From Planctomycetaceae bacterium UBA969 (GTDB taxonomy: Bacteria > Planctomycetota > Planctomycetia > Gemmatales > Gemmataceae), in NCBI GenBank assembly GCA_002303765.1, contig DBCB01000280.1:1-6631 (forward strand): a DNA stretch of 6,631 nucleotides, given 5' to 3'. This document shows, in pieces, positions 1 to 5,367 of the stretch (the stretch's first letter is position 1; every line of letters begins with the position of its first letter). A model generated the notes under the pieces. The model was not told the DNA's origin. It searched no databases and saw only the letters and a program-made list of their open reading frames with translations. Made by a program: the position numbers and the translations under genes.

Positions 1-69
1 GAGCCATAGGGCGTCGGGCGGACCTCCCAGCCTGCCTTATTGCCCTAAAATCCTATTCCTCAACACCAG

Positions 70-114
70 CAGCCCTTCTAGCCTTCCCAGCGCACAGAAG
101 GGCTGTTTTTTTTT
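70..114 (+). terminator. Intrinsic terminator upstream of rsmH
   Basis: A 10-bp perfect stem (70-79 pairing with 96-105, core AGCCCTTCT/AGAAGGGCT) closes a 16-base loop and is followed at once by nine T residues (106-114). This is a textbook rho-independent terminator for rightward transcription. It must end a transcript coming from the left of the window; the only trace of such a gene here could be the in-frame TAG at 7-9. There is no A-run on the left flank, so leftward termination is unlikely. It implies that rsmH has its own promoter between about 115 and 178. Confidence 0.85.
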
Positions 115-144
115 CCCAACTCCGGTTAGCATCCCGCCCCATTA

Positions 145-174
145 CCTGCTTTTTACTTATAGCAGGGCTTTTTT
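145..174 (+). promoter_or_regulatory. Hairpin plus T-run abutting the rsmH start
   Basis: CCTGCT (145-150) pairs with AGCAGG (161-166) around a 10-base AT-rich loop, and six T residues follow at 169-174, only four bases before the rsmH ATG at 179. The arrangement resembles a weak terminator or attenuator. The right arm also contains the only purine-rich AGCAGGG stretch that could act as a distant ribosome binding site. It could be a second terminator for the upstream transcript or a leader structure damping rsmH expression. The pairing is seen directly; the role is inference. Confidence 0.4.
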
Positions 175-178
175 CAGG

Positions 179-1093
179 ATGTTTGCCTTGGATAGGGATC
201 TTCCCACTACTGATAATTCCGAACTACTTGCCACGAAGCATGCCAGCGTGCTTCCTGCAGAGGTCCTTCATTGGCTCGATCCGCAACCCGGGCAGATCAT
301 CGTTGATGCAACTTTAGGTGCGGGTGGCCATACCCGTTTGATCGCAGAAAAAATCGGGCCCACAGGCAAAATGATTTCTCTTGATTGCGATCCCTTCATG
401 ATTGAAACCGCCAAAAAAAGGCTCACCAATCCCAACATTACTTTCGTTCATGCTTCCTTTGATCAGCTGCGCCAAGTGCTCGATGAACTGAATATCCCCG
501 CAGTCGATGGAATTCTTGCAGATCTTGGAATTTGTTCGGATCAATTAGATGACAGTGCCCGGGGCCTTAGTTTTCAAAGAGAAGGCCCGCTGGATATGCG
601 GTTAGATCCTACCCGGGGAATGCCAGCTTCCGCCCTAGTAGCGCAACTCGATGAACGCAGTCTCGCAGATTTGATTTTTCAACTGGGCGAAGAAAGGTTC
701 AGTAGAAGAATAGCCAAGGCTATTGTGCTTGAGCGCAAAATAAACTCGATACGAACCACCACCGACCTCGCAGAATTAGTGCGCAGGTGTGTTCCCCGTT
801 CAGGAAAAATCGACCCCGCAACCCGCACTTTTCAAGCCTTCCGCATTGCAGTTAATTGCGAAATGGAATCGCTTGATAGCTTCTTACAGCTCGCCCCTTA
901 TTGTTTAAAAACAGAGGGAAGGCTTGTAATCATAAGTTTTCATTCGCTGGAAGATCGCAAAGTAAAAGCAGCGTTCAAGGATACCAGCAGGTACCTTGCG
1001 CTAACACGAAAACCGGTGCAGGCGGGCGAAGAAGAAGAAAATCGTAATGCAAGATCGCGCAGTGCGAAATTGCGGGCAGCTAAAAAAGTGTAG
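179..1093 (+). CDS. rsmH: 16S rRNA (cytosine(1402)-N(4))-methyltransferase RsmH
   Basis: RsmH (MraW) uses S-adenosylmethionine to N4-methylate C1402 of 16S rRNA in the ribosomal P site, acting in the cytoplasm. The 304-residue length is normal for the family. Visible signatures are the SAM-binding motif DATLGAGGHT (43-52), acidic SLDCD (67-71), ADLGICSDQLDD (114-125), GPLDMRLD (136-143), ATRTFQAFRI (214-223), SFHSLEDR (253-260) and the basic C-terminal tail ending SAKLRAAKKV. About 20 residues precede the usual family start near KHASVLPAEVL. ATG 179 is the only in-frame ATG, but its ribosome site is poor; TTG 188, with AGGA eight bases upstream, is an alternative. The frame is open to the left edge, yet a terminator intervenes. 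The next gene begins 39 bases downstream, suggesting co-transcription. MraZ, normally just upstream, is absent there. Confidence 0.97.
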   Translation: MFALDRDLPTTDNSELLATKHASVLPAEVLHWLDPQPGQIIVDATLGAGGHTRLIAEKIGPTGKMISLDCDPFMIETAKKRLTNPNITFVHASFDQLRQVLDELNIPAVDGILADLGICSDQLDDSARGLSFQREGPLDMRLDPTRGMPASALVAQLDERSLADLIFQLGEERFSRRIAKAIVLERKINSIRTTTDLAELVRRCVPRSGKIDPATRTFQAFRIAVNCEMESLDSFLQLAPYCLKTEGRLVIISFHSLEDRKVKAAFKDTSRYLALTRKPVQAGEEEENRNARSRSAKLRAAKKV

Positions 1094-1132
1094 TTTTTCC
1101 TTTATCCCTGGCATTGCCTTGGAAGGTGAATC

Positions 1133-2578
1133 ATGTTGAAACTAGCATCGATGGGTTTAGCGGGATTACTGCTTATTTTTGCATCTGGATTGATACTTAA
1201 TAAGAATGGGGTAAGCCATGCTGCAGTGCACATACCCAGACATACACATGCAAAAATAATCACAACAATGTTGTTGCAGGAGCAAGGGCATCTGCCTTCG
1301 CCTGGGATGATCCCCAAAAAAGTAGCTGAAAGTAAGGCGCCAAATATTCTTGTGGAAGAATCAAAAGAGCCGCCGGTGCTTCAGAAAGAAGAAATCAAAC
1401 CGGTGCAATTTCAACCCATGAAGGAAGAACCTACGCTTCCTTTATTTCCCCCCGCACCAACCTTGACACCACCGATAACACCAGTGCCTGCGTTAATACC
1501 AATGCTGGAAGAAACCAAAACTCCAGTTGTTGAAGAAAAGAAATCTGCACCAACCTTGATGCCTGCGATAACACCAGTGCCTGCGCTAATACCAGTACTA
1601 GAAGAACCAAAAACTCCAGTTGTCGAAGAGAAGAAACCCGCACCTGCAACGCTTCCCCTTCAAATTCATGATGATAGTAAAACCCCTGCGCCTGCCCCCA
1701 CTCCTTCCCAGACGATCGACCTGCCCAGAGTTCTCGAAGGAATTTACAGTGGGATTAAATCTACAAACATCAAATCAGATGAGCCAAAGAATGGCACCAT
1801 CTCCTTTGGGTTTGGTTTGGGTTCTGTTAAGCCGCCATTCGTCAAATTCGAAATGAAAAGCGAGATTAAAACCAAGGGGAATGGATCCTTCTCCTTGATC
1901 GATGTAAATCAACCAGGCTCCAAGTTGTATCTGGTTCGTTTTGATTCTGAAAACTTCCAAGAGATAGCAAAAAAGACTCTGGGAAATGAAAAGCGATGGC
2001 CTGAGATTGCCAAACTTAATCCAGCTTTAATACCCGAAGCACCGCTCGAAAAAGGTGTTGTGGTAAAAGTTCCTGCAGATGCTACTTTGCAATCAGAACA
2101 ACCCACTTCTACCGTGCAACCTTTGCCCGAAGCCAGGCCCAAGCTTCCCGATGCAAAATCGAAAATTGTCGTGACCCTGACAGGCACTTATCCACGTGCG
2201 CTTGAAGGTAAAAGGATGCTCACCCTTCCCCCCGAAGTAATCGATCAATTGGGCAATTGCACGCAGGTACTTATGTCGCCTGGCCCCGATCCATGCCTTT
2301 GGCTAACGAGTGTGGATCATCTTGAAAAACTAAGCGACAGGCTCGAACATTCCCCCGCAAGCGAAAAGGATGTTCGGGTATTCCGAAGATTGTTTTTTGG
2401 TCAGATAGAAAAGATACCGGTTCAAGAGGGAAAGATTGTAATCCCTGAAAGATTGGCCCTGTTTGGCAGCCTTGAAAAAGAGATCGCAATCGTTGGTGTC
2501 GAGGATCATTTTGAAATCTGGGATCTTGAGAGATGGCGCAAGTACACCCAGAAGATGAGTTCACTCGAAAAGAAGTAG
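1133..2578 (+). CDS. Exported LysM-like protein with C-terminal MraZ domain
   Basis: The product has 481 residues. Residues 4-22 are a hydrophobic segment preceded by K3, so it is a signal peptide or N-terminal anchor; S28-H-A30 would fit signal peptidase I. Residues 60-205 are a Pro/Glu/Lys-rich stalk with a 31-residue tandem duplication. Residues 262-316 look like LysM (YLVRF, FQEIAKKTLGN, RWPEIAKLNP, then KGVVVKVP). Residues 344-475 look like MraZ: a TLPPEVIDQL strand-helix, VRVFRRLFFG, IVIPERLALFGSLEKEI and AIVGVEDHFEIWDLERW, the last two close to the family's ending. The ATG at 1133 has GGAAGG six bases upstream. The gene lies where ftsL is usually found. Predicted topology puts LysM and MraZ outside the cytoplasm, so a DNA-binding role is doubtful; peptidoglycan or envelope scaffolding is more likely. 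The gene call is certain, the MraZ homology strong, the function unknown. Confidence 0.9.
   Translation: MLKLASMGLAGLLLIFASGLILNKNGVSHAAVHIPRHTHAKIITTMLLQEQGHLPSPGMIPKKVAESKAPNILVEESKEPPVLQKEEIKPVQFQPMKEEPTLPLFPPAPTLTPPITPVPALIPMLEETKTPVVEEKKSAPTLMPAITPVPALIPVLEEPKTPVVEEKKPAPATLPLQIHDDSKTPAPAPTPSQTIDLPRVLEGIYSGIKSTNIKSDEPKNGTISFGFGLGSVKPPFVKFEMKSEIKTKGNGSFSLIDVNQPGSKLYLVRFDSENFQEIAKKTLGNEKRWPEIAKLNPALIPEAPLEKGVVVKVPADATLQSEQPTSTVQPLPEARPKLPDAKSKIVVTLTGTYPRALEGKRMLTLPPEVIDQLGNCTQVLMSPGPDPCLWLTSVDHLEKLSDRLEHSPASEKDVRVFRRLFFGQIEKIPVQEGKIVIPERLALFGSLEKEIAIVGVEDHFEIWDLERWRKYTQKMSSLEKK
1454..1639 (+). repeat. Tandem 93-bp duplication in the stalk of the LysM-MraZ protein
   Basis: Two in-frame head-to-tail 93-base units (1454-1546 and 1547-1639) encode 31-residue repeats, residues 108-138 and 139-169. 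Each begins APTL, contains ITPVPALIP and ends KTPVVEEKK; 26 of 31 residues are identical. A short partial third start (GCACCTGCAAC) follows at 1640. The unit alternates proline-rich and acidic/basic patches, as expected of an extended spacer whose length can change by unit duplication. Confidence 0.9.
2162..2557 (+). other. MraZ-derived domain within the LysM protein (residues 344-475)
   Basis: Laid against E. coli MraZ from memory, the two AbrB-like halves are recognisable over about 132 residues without large gaps. In the first half the family's DxxxR (DSKGR in E. coli) corresponds to E358-G-K-R-M362. In the second half DGAGR corresponds to V430-Q-E-G-K434. The helix between the halves (VRVFRRLFFG) and the last strand (HFEIWD) are well kept. 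Two cysteines, C376 and C388, lie in the first half. Keeping the core while both signature motifs changed suggests a fold reused for something other than operator binding. Confidence 0.8.
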
Positions 2579-2587
2579 CATGCATCT

Positions 2588-2616
2588 AACCCGCAACTTT
2601 TTCAGTTGTATGGGTT
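2588..2616 (+). other. Imperfect stem-loop after the LysM-MraZ gene
   Basis: AACCC (2588-2592) pairs with GGGTT (2612-2616) and CAACT (2594-2598) with AGTTG (2604-2608), separated by a one-by-three internal loop, with a five-base apical loop. It begins nine bases after the stop codon. No T-run follows, so it is not a standard intrinsic terminator. It could be an mRNA processing or stability element between the two LysM genes. The pairing is visible; the function is not. Confidence 0.35.
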
Positions 2617-2661
2617 GTAAGGGATCAATGTATGGACTGTTCTAATATTAAGGGCATCGCC

Positions 2662-2697
2662 ATGCAAGCAGTAGTGAAATTTATCAGACATAATTAA
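2662..2697 (+). CDS. Possible 11-residue leader peptide
   Basis: A short frame ATG...TAA encodes MQAVVKFIRHN. AAGGG at 2650-2654 is seven bases upstream, which is good ribosome-site spacing. It sits in the 176-base gap before the second LysM gene and just ahead of a small GTCGG/CCGAC hairpin (2707-2721), a layout compatible with a translated leader. Frames of this size arise often by chance, so confidence is low. Confidence 0.15.
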   Translation: MQAVVKFIRHN

Positions 2698-2706
2698 AGT
2701 GTGGGG

Positions 2707-2721
2707 GTCGGTTCTGCCGAC
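2707..2721 (+). other. Short GC-rich hairpin in the leader of the second LysM gene
   Basis: GTCGG (2707-2711) pairs with CCGAC (2717-2721) around a five-base loop TTCTG, 19 bases before the strong ribosome binding site AAGGAG at 2741-2746. There is no T-run after it. It may be a minor leader structure, or chance. Confidence 0.25.
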
Positions 2722-2754
2722 AATTGCCCGCCTAACTTGTAAGGAGTTGGTTCG

Positions 2755-4323
2755 ATGAATCGAGAAACTAAGGCCGGATTAGTGGTAACTGCATCATTTG
2801 TAGGGCTGCTTTCCGCTGTGATTATAAAAAAATACATGGAACCTGCGCCTACAAAAGCAGCAAACACCGAAGCCGTTGTCGCTGCTGTAGACCAAAAAAA
2901 TACAGCTACAGACGGAGGAATTGTTCCCGTTGGTACCCCCTCAAACATGGAACTGGTACCTGTGCCGGGTAACGAAATCAAACTTACAACAGCAGAAGAA
3001 AATAAAGGCTTGCCCGCAAACGTACCACCACCACCCGCAATCCCAGAGGCGCCTTCTATTCCCCCAGTGCCTGATCTGTCAGGAAAAAGCAGTGGCCTTC
3101 CTCCATTACCTGGCGAAAACACCAAAACCGAATTGCCACCATTGCCCGGATCCGCCCCAACTATACCCCCAATAGAGCCACCTGCGCCCCCAACTTCTGG
3201 TGGAATTCCCCCTCTGCCAAGTACGCCAGCATCAGGGATTCCAGCCATCGCACCACCTCCACCACCACCAGCACCAATTGGAACTCCACCACCTCCGCCT
3301 TTGGGCGCGCCTAGCATTCCAAGTTCGGGAACTCCTGAACCCATTGCGCCGCCTCCGCCACCAGCACCAGTTGCTCCCCCCATACCAATGGGCCTGCCTT
3401 CTGTACCAGCACCATTTGCTCCCCCCATGCCAATGGGCCTGCCTTCTGTACCTCCGATTGCACCGATTTCACCACCACTATCACCACCACTAAATAGTGG
3501 AGGCTTACCACCATTGCCCGGGAACTCGATTCCTTTATCTCCATCTGCGGGAATGATAACAGCACCGCCCCCGCCGCCAGCAGCTCCAGGATTTGGTGCA
3601 GGTTCACCGCCCCCTTTAAATTCAACCTCACCCATGCCACCCGTAAGGTTGAGCAACGCCATTCCATTTAATGCGAATGAGGGCCCCGCTCGTAGAACGG
3701 AATTTATTCCAGCAGACCCAAACAATAGGGCTGCCCCAGTGAATAATCCCATTGGAAATAATGGAGGCTACATCGCTCCAGTTGCTCCCTATGGTTCGCC
3801 AACACAGAATCAGCAAAAGCCTTTGGGTGCGAATGAAATCATTTCTGCACCACCTATTAATGGAACTTATCCAGGCGCAGGCGCAGTGCTTACGATTCCA
3901 TCGAATAATAGTTCGCCGATAATGCCAGTGCCCGCTCCGGGAACCGTCAGCAGTGCTTCAAACCAGTTGTATACCCCAGCAGCGGTTACTCCCATTGCGC
4001 CAATTCCAGCAGCAATAGGCGCACCACGGGTGGAAAGCTGGACCGAACAGGCATATCTGTGTCAGCCTGGCGAAACCTATGCAAGCATTAGTCAAAAGAT
4101 TTATGGTAATGCTGATTATGCAAAAGCGTTGCAAATGTGGAATGAAAACCATCCCCGTGCCAGAATCGATACGCCCAAGAGTGGCTTATTACTTCCAGGT
4201 CAGGAAGTTTATTATCCACCCACTCAAGAATTATCGCGAAGGTATGGCAACTTCATGCCCAAGGTTTCACCAGTGGGCGCAACAGGCGCAACTAATCAAA
4301 ATGGAATTCAACGCGCTAATTAA
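2755..4323 (+). CDS. Membrane-anchored proline-rich protein with C-terminal LysM domain
   Basis: The product has 522 residues. Residues 7-25 form one hydrophobic segment after a short charged N-terminus (R3, E4, K6) and are followed by K25-K26, so an uncleaved anchor is likely. Residues 86-310 are extremely proline-rich, with runs of up to six prolines and repeated [GE]LPPLPG motifs (114-120, 126-132, 260-266). Residues 311-425 are a lower-complexity Asn/Gly/Pro linker. Residues 432-489 are a LysM domain (YLCQPGETYASISQKIYGN, YAKALQMWNENHP, then LLLPGQEVYYPP), which in this family binds GlcNAc-containing polymers such as peptidoglycan. The start is well supported by AAGGAG eight bases upstream. 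It follows the LysM-MraZ gene on the same strand and shares its architecture of anchor, long stalk and LysM. It probably tethers membrane to cell wall; the exact role is unknown. The long opposite-strand glycine-rich frames here are shadows of the proline codons. Confidence 0.93.
   Translation: MNRETKAGLVVTASFVGLLSAVIIKKYMEPAPTKAANTEAVVAAVDQKNTATDGGIVPVGTPSNMELVPVPGNEIKLTTAEENKGLPANVPPPPAIPEAPSIPPVPDLSGKSSGLPPLPGENTKTELPPLPGSAPTIPPIEPPAPPTSGGIPPLPSTPASGIPAIAPPPPPPAPIGTPPPPPLGAPSIPSSGTPEPIAPPPPPAPVAPPIPMGLPSVPAPFAPPMPMGLPSVPPIAPISPPLSPPLNSGGLPPLPGNSIPLSPSAGMITAPPPPPAAPGFGAGSPPPLNSTSPMPPVRLSNAIPFNANEGPARRTEFIPADPNNRAAPVNNPIGNNGGYIAPVAPYGSPTQNQQKPLGANEIISAPPINGTYPGAGAVLTIPSNNSSPIMPVPAPGTVSSASNQLYTPAAVTPIAPIPAAIGAPRVESWTEQAYLCQPGETYASISQKIYGNADYAKALQMWNENHPRARIDTPKSGLLLPGQEVYYPPTQELSRRYGNFMPKVSPVGATGATNQNGIQRAN
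3373..3452 (+). repeat. In-frame 45-bp repeat in the proline-rich stalk
   Basis: Two units offset by 45 bases (35 matching bases with one mismatch: 3373-3407 and 3418-3452) encode APPIPMGLPSVP and APPMPMGLPSVP. They add to the many PPLPG and poly-proline tracts around them and point to growth of the stalk by local duplication. Confidence 0.8.
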
Positions 4324-4352
4324 AGTTTAAATGCCTAAGTCTAATTTAAGAT

Positions 4353-4387
4353 TCCCCGCAGTGTTAATACATCTGCGGGGATTTTTT
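4353..4387 (+). terminator. Intrinsic terminator between convergent genes
   Basis: TCCCCGCAG (4353-4361) pairs perfectly with CTGCGGGGA (4373-4381) around an 11-base loop, followed by six T residues (4382-4387). It ends the rsmH/LysM transcript 29 bases after the second LysM stop codon. The T-run overlaps the TAA stop (4386-4388) of the opposing gene. On the minus strand the run after the hairpin is only weakly T-rich (CTTAAATTAG), so bidirectional action is possible but less certain. Confidence 0.9.
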
Positions 4388-4826
4388 ATGTACCTGCAAT
4401 GATTCTTACCGCACCCTTTAAACATTCGATTTTTTGCAGATTTCCGCTCAGCTTGATGCCTTCCTTCTTCAACATCGCCTCGGGTACAATTAAAATGCCC
4501 TTTTCTTGGGCGATGATTCCTTCTATTCCTTCGGTTTGTTCCGTGATGAATTCAATAAGCATGTTTTTAAATAGTGCTGCGGGCATACCTTGAATTTTAA
4601 AATCCTTAAACGCTACAGAGATATTGTTGCTTTCAAGATGAACATGCAATAATACCTTGAATTTGATGGGGAACATTACAGCAAAATATTTGCCCTCAAG
4701 GGATACTTCGCCCTCTTCCATCACCACTTTTAATTCCTGCAGGTTGGTTCCCTTTGGCAGCCTTTTAGTAATCAACTCATTCAAAGGGGCTTCATCAATT
4801 CGCACCGACAGGTTTTCAATTTCCAT
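4386..4826 (-). CDS. Small beta-rich protein, weakly DUF2993/LmeA-like
   Basis: The product has 146 residues, with no signal peptide or membrane segment. The order of elements is an N-terminal amphipathic helix (about 12-22), alternating strands with GEVSLEGKY (39-47) and a long hydrophobic strand IKFKVLLHVHL (54-64), a helix MPAALFKNMLIEFITEQ (81-97), then ILIVPEAMLKKEGIKLSGNL (111-130) and GAVRI (138-142). This strand/helix pattern is like the lipid-binding DUF2993 (LmeA) group, but I see no diagnostic motif, and those proteins are usually exported while this one is not. The ATG at 4826 has a modest GTGAG ribosome site. It lies 47 bases downstream of the preceding minus-strand gene, so they are probably co-transcribed. 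The gene call is good; the family suggestion is weak. Confidence 0.8.
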   Translation of the reverse strand: MEIENLSVRIDEAPLNELITKRLPKGTNLQELKVVMEEGEVSLEGKYFAVMFPIKFKVLLHVHLESNNISVAFKDFKIQGMPAALFKNMLIEFITEQTEGIEGIIAQEKGILIVPEAMLKKEGIKLSGNLQKIECLKGAVRIIAGT

Positions 4827-4873
4827 GGTATCTCACTAATTACTAAGGCTAACTTTCGGGCTTGTAACTCTAA

Positions 4874-5278
4874 TTATGCTAGTGAACTAGAAGGAAGAAT
4901 TCGGATTTCAAGGAAAGTTTCCTCAAATAAAAATGCCCTAGCTTGCGTTGCACACCCCTCCATCTCAACGAGATTTCTCTCTAAAAGTAGCTCCTTGATA
5001 GGGTATTCAAAGTCTTCATCTACTTTGGTAATTCCTATTTCCTTTTGATTCCAAAAAATATTAAAAGCATAACCAGGCTTTGTAATCATTAGATAAACCG
5101 CTTCTTCTGCAAGCAGAGTACTGGGCCTACCCAATTTCCGAGCGATTCGAAATGAAGTTCCCTCTTCGATTTCCGGGATCAAGCACGGCACAGTTATAGT
5201 TTGCGTTATCGGTGCTAAATCACTTGGTGCAATAACGCACTGCCAAGGCCCCCTTAAACGAATTCGATGATGTTTCAT
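4874..5278 (-). CDS. Small protein resembling an isolated GH2 sugar-binding jelly-roll domain
   Basis: With the chosen ATG (5276-5278) the product is 134 residues beginning MKHHRIRLRGPW. The frame stays open to a GTG at 5311, adding 11 residues, but a candidate promoter with its transcription start near 5312 and the LRGPW-type opening favour the ATG. Neither start has a clear ribosome site. The sequence follows the order of the glycoside hydrolase family 2 sugar-binding domain: LRGPWQC (8-14), ITVPCLIPE (28-36), FRIARKL (43-49), AVYLMI (60-65), GYAFNIFWNQKEIG (69-82), FEYPIKELL (90-98) and RNLVEMEG (101-108). The WNxxEIG turn is the best match. No catalytic barrel follows, so it cannot be a whole glycosidase; a carbohydrate- or ligand-binding module is possible. 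No signal peptide is visible. It is probably the first gene of a two-gene leftward operon. Confidence 0.78.
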   Translation of the reverse strand: MKHHRIRLRGPWQCVIAPSDLAPITQTITVPCLIPEIEEGTSFRIARKLGRPSTLLAEEAVYLMITKPGYAFNIFWNQKEIGITKVDEDFEYPIKELLLERNLVEMEGCATQARAFLFEETFLEIRILPSSSLA

Positions 5279-5299
5279 GATTAAACCAAATTTGAAAAC

Positions 5300-5328
5300 T
5301 GGGCAAACCACTTTAGTTATTGTATGGT
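5300..5328 (+). promoter_or_regulatory. Candidate rightward promoter for the oxidoreductase
   Basis: TGGGCA (5300-5305) and TATGGT (5323-5328) lie 17 bases apart, each four of six to sigma-70 consensus, with a leader of about 30 bases to the ATG at 5368. It overlaps the candidate leftward promoter, so the divergent genes may compete for polymerase. Weak evidence. Confidence 0.2.
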
Positions 5329-5349
5329 GTTAACTTAAAGAATTACCAA
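5319..5349 (-). promoter_or_regulatory. Candidate leftward promoter for the two minus-strand genes
   Basis: On the minus strand TTGGTA (5344-5349) and TACAAT (5319-5324, five of six to the sigma-70 -10 consensus) are separated by 19 bases. The predicted transcription start is near 5312, leaving a leader of roughly 33 bases before the ATG at 5278. The -35 element is imperfect and the spacing long, so this is tentative. Confidence 0.3.
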
Positions 5350-5367
5350 GTGTAACAAGGAGCAATC

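Noticed and set aside
1..178. Search for MraZ boxes (repeated TGGG at 10-11 base spacing) upstream of rsmH
   Set aside because: CCCA occurs at 26-29, 86-89 and 115-118, but spacing of 29-60 bases does not fit the known MraZ operator. No box is called.
2204..2218. Internal start (GAAGG seven bases before ATG 2216) that could make a free MraZ-like fragment
   Set aside because: It would begin inside the first half of the MraZ fold, removing its first strand; the GAAGG is explained by the Glu-Gly codons. An independent product is unlikely.
1909..2585. Opposite-strand frames of 92 and 104 codons across the LysM-MraZ gene
   Set aside because: They lie wholly within a well-supported coding region, have no recognisable domain and show no ribosome sites.
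2694..3752. 352-codon glycine-rich open frame on the minus strand
   Set aside because: It is the antisense of the proline-rich stalk: CCN codons read as GGN, so stops are rare. It has no ribosome site, and its sequence is pure low-complexity glycine. The plus-strand gene has a strong ribosome site, a hydrophobic anchor and a LysM domain.
5279..5311. GTG start at 5311 for the GH2-like gene
   Set aside because: The 11 extra residues have no supporting ribosome site and start at the predicted transcription start; the ATG at 5278 gives a more natural N-terminus.
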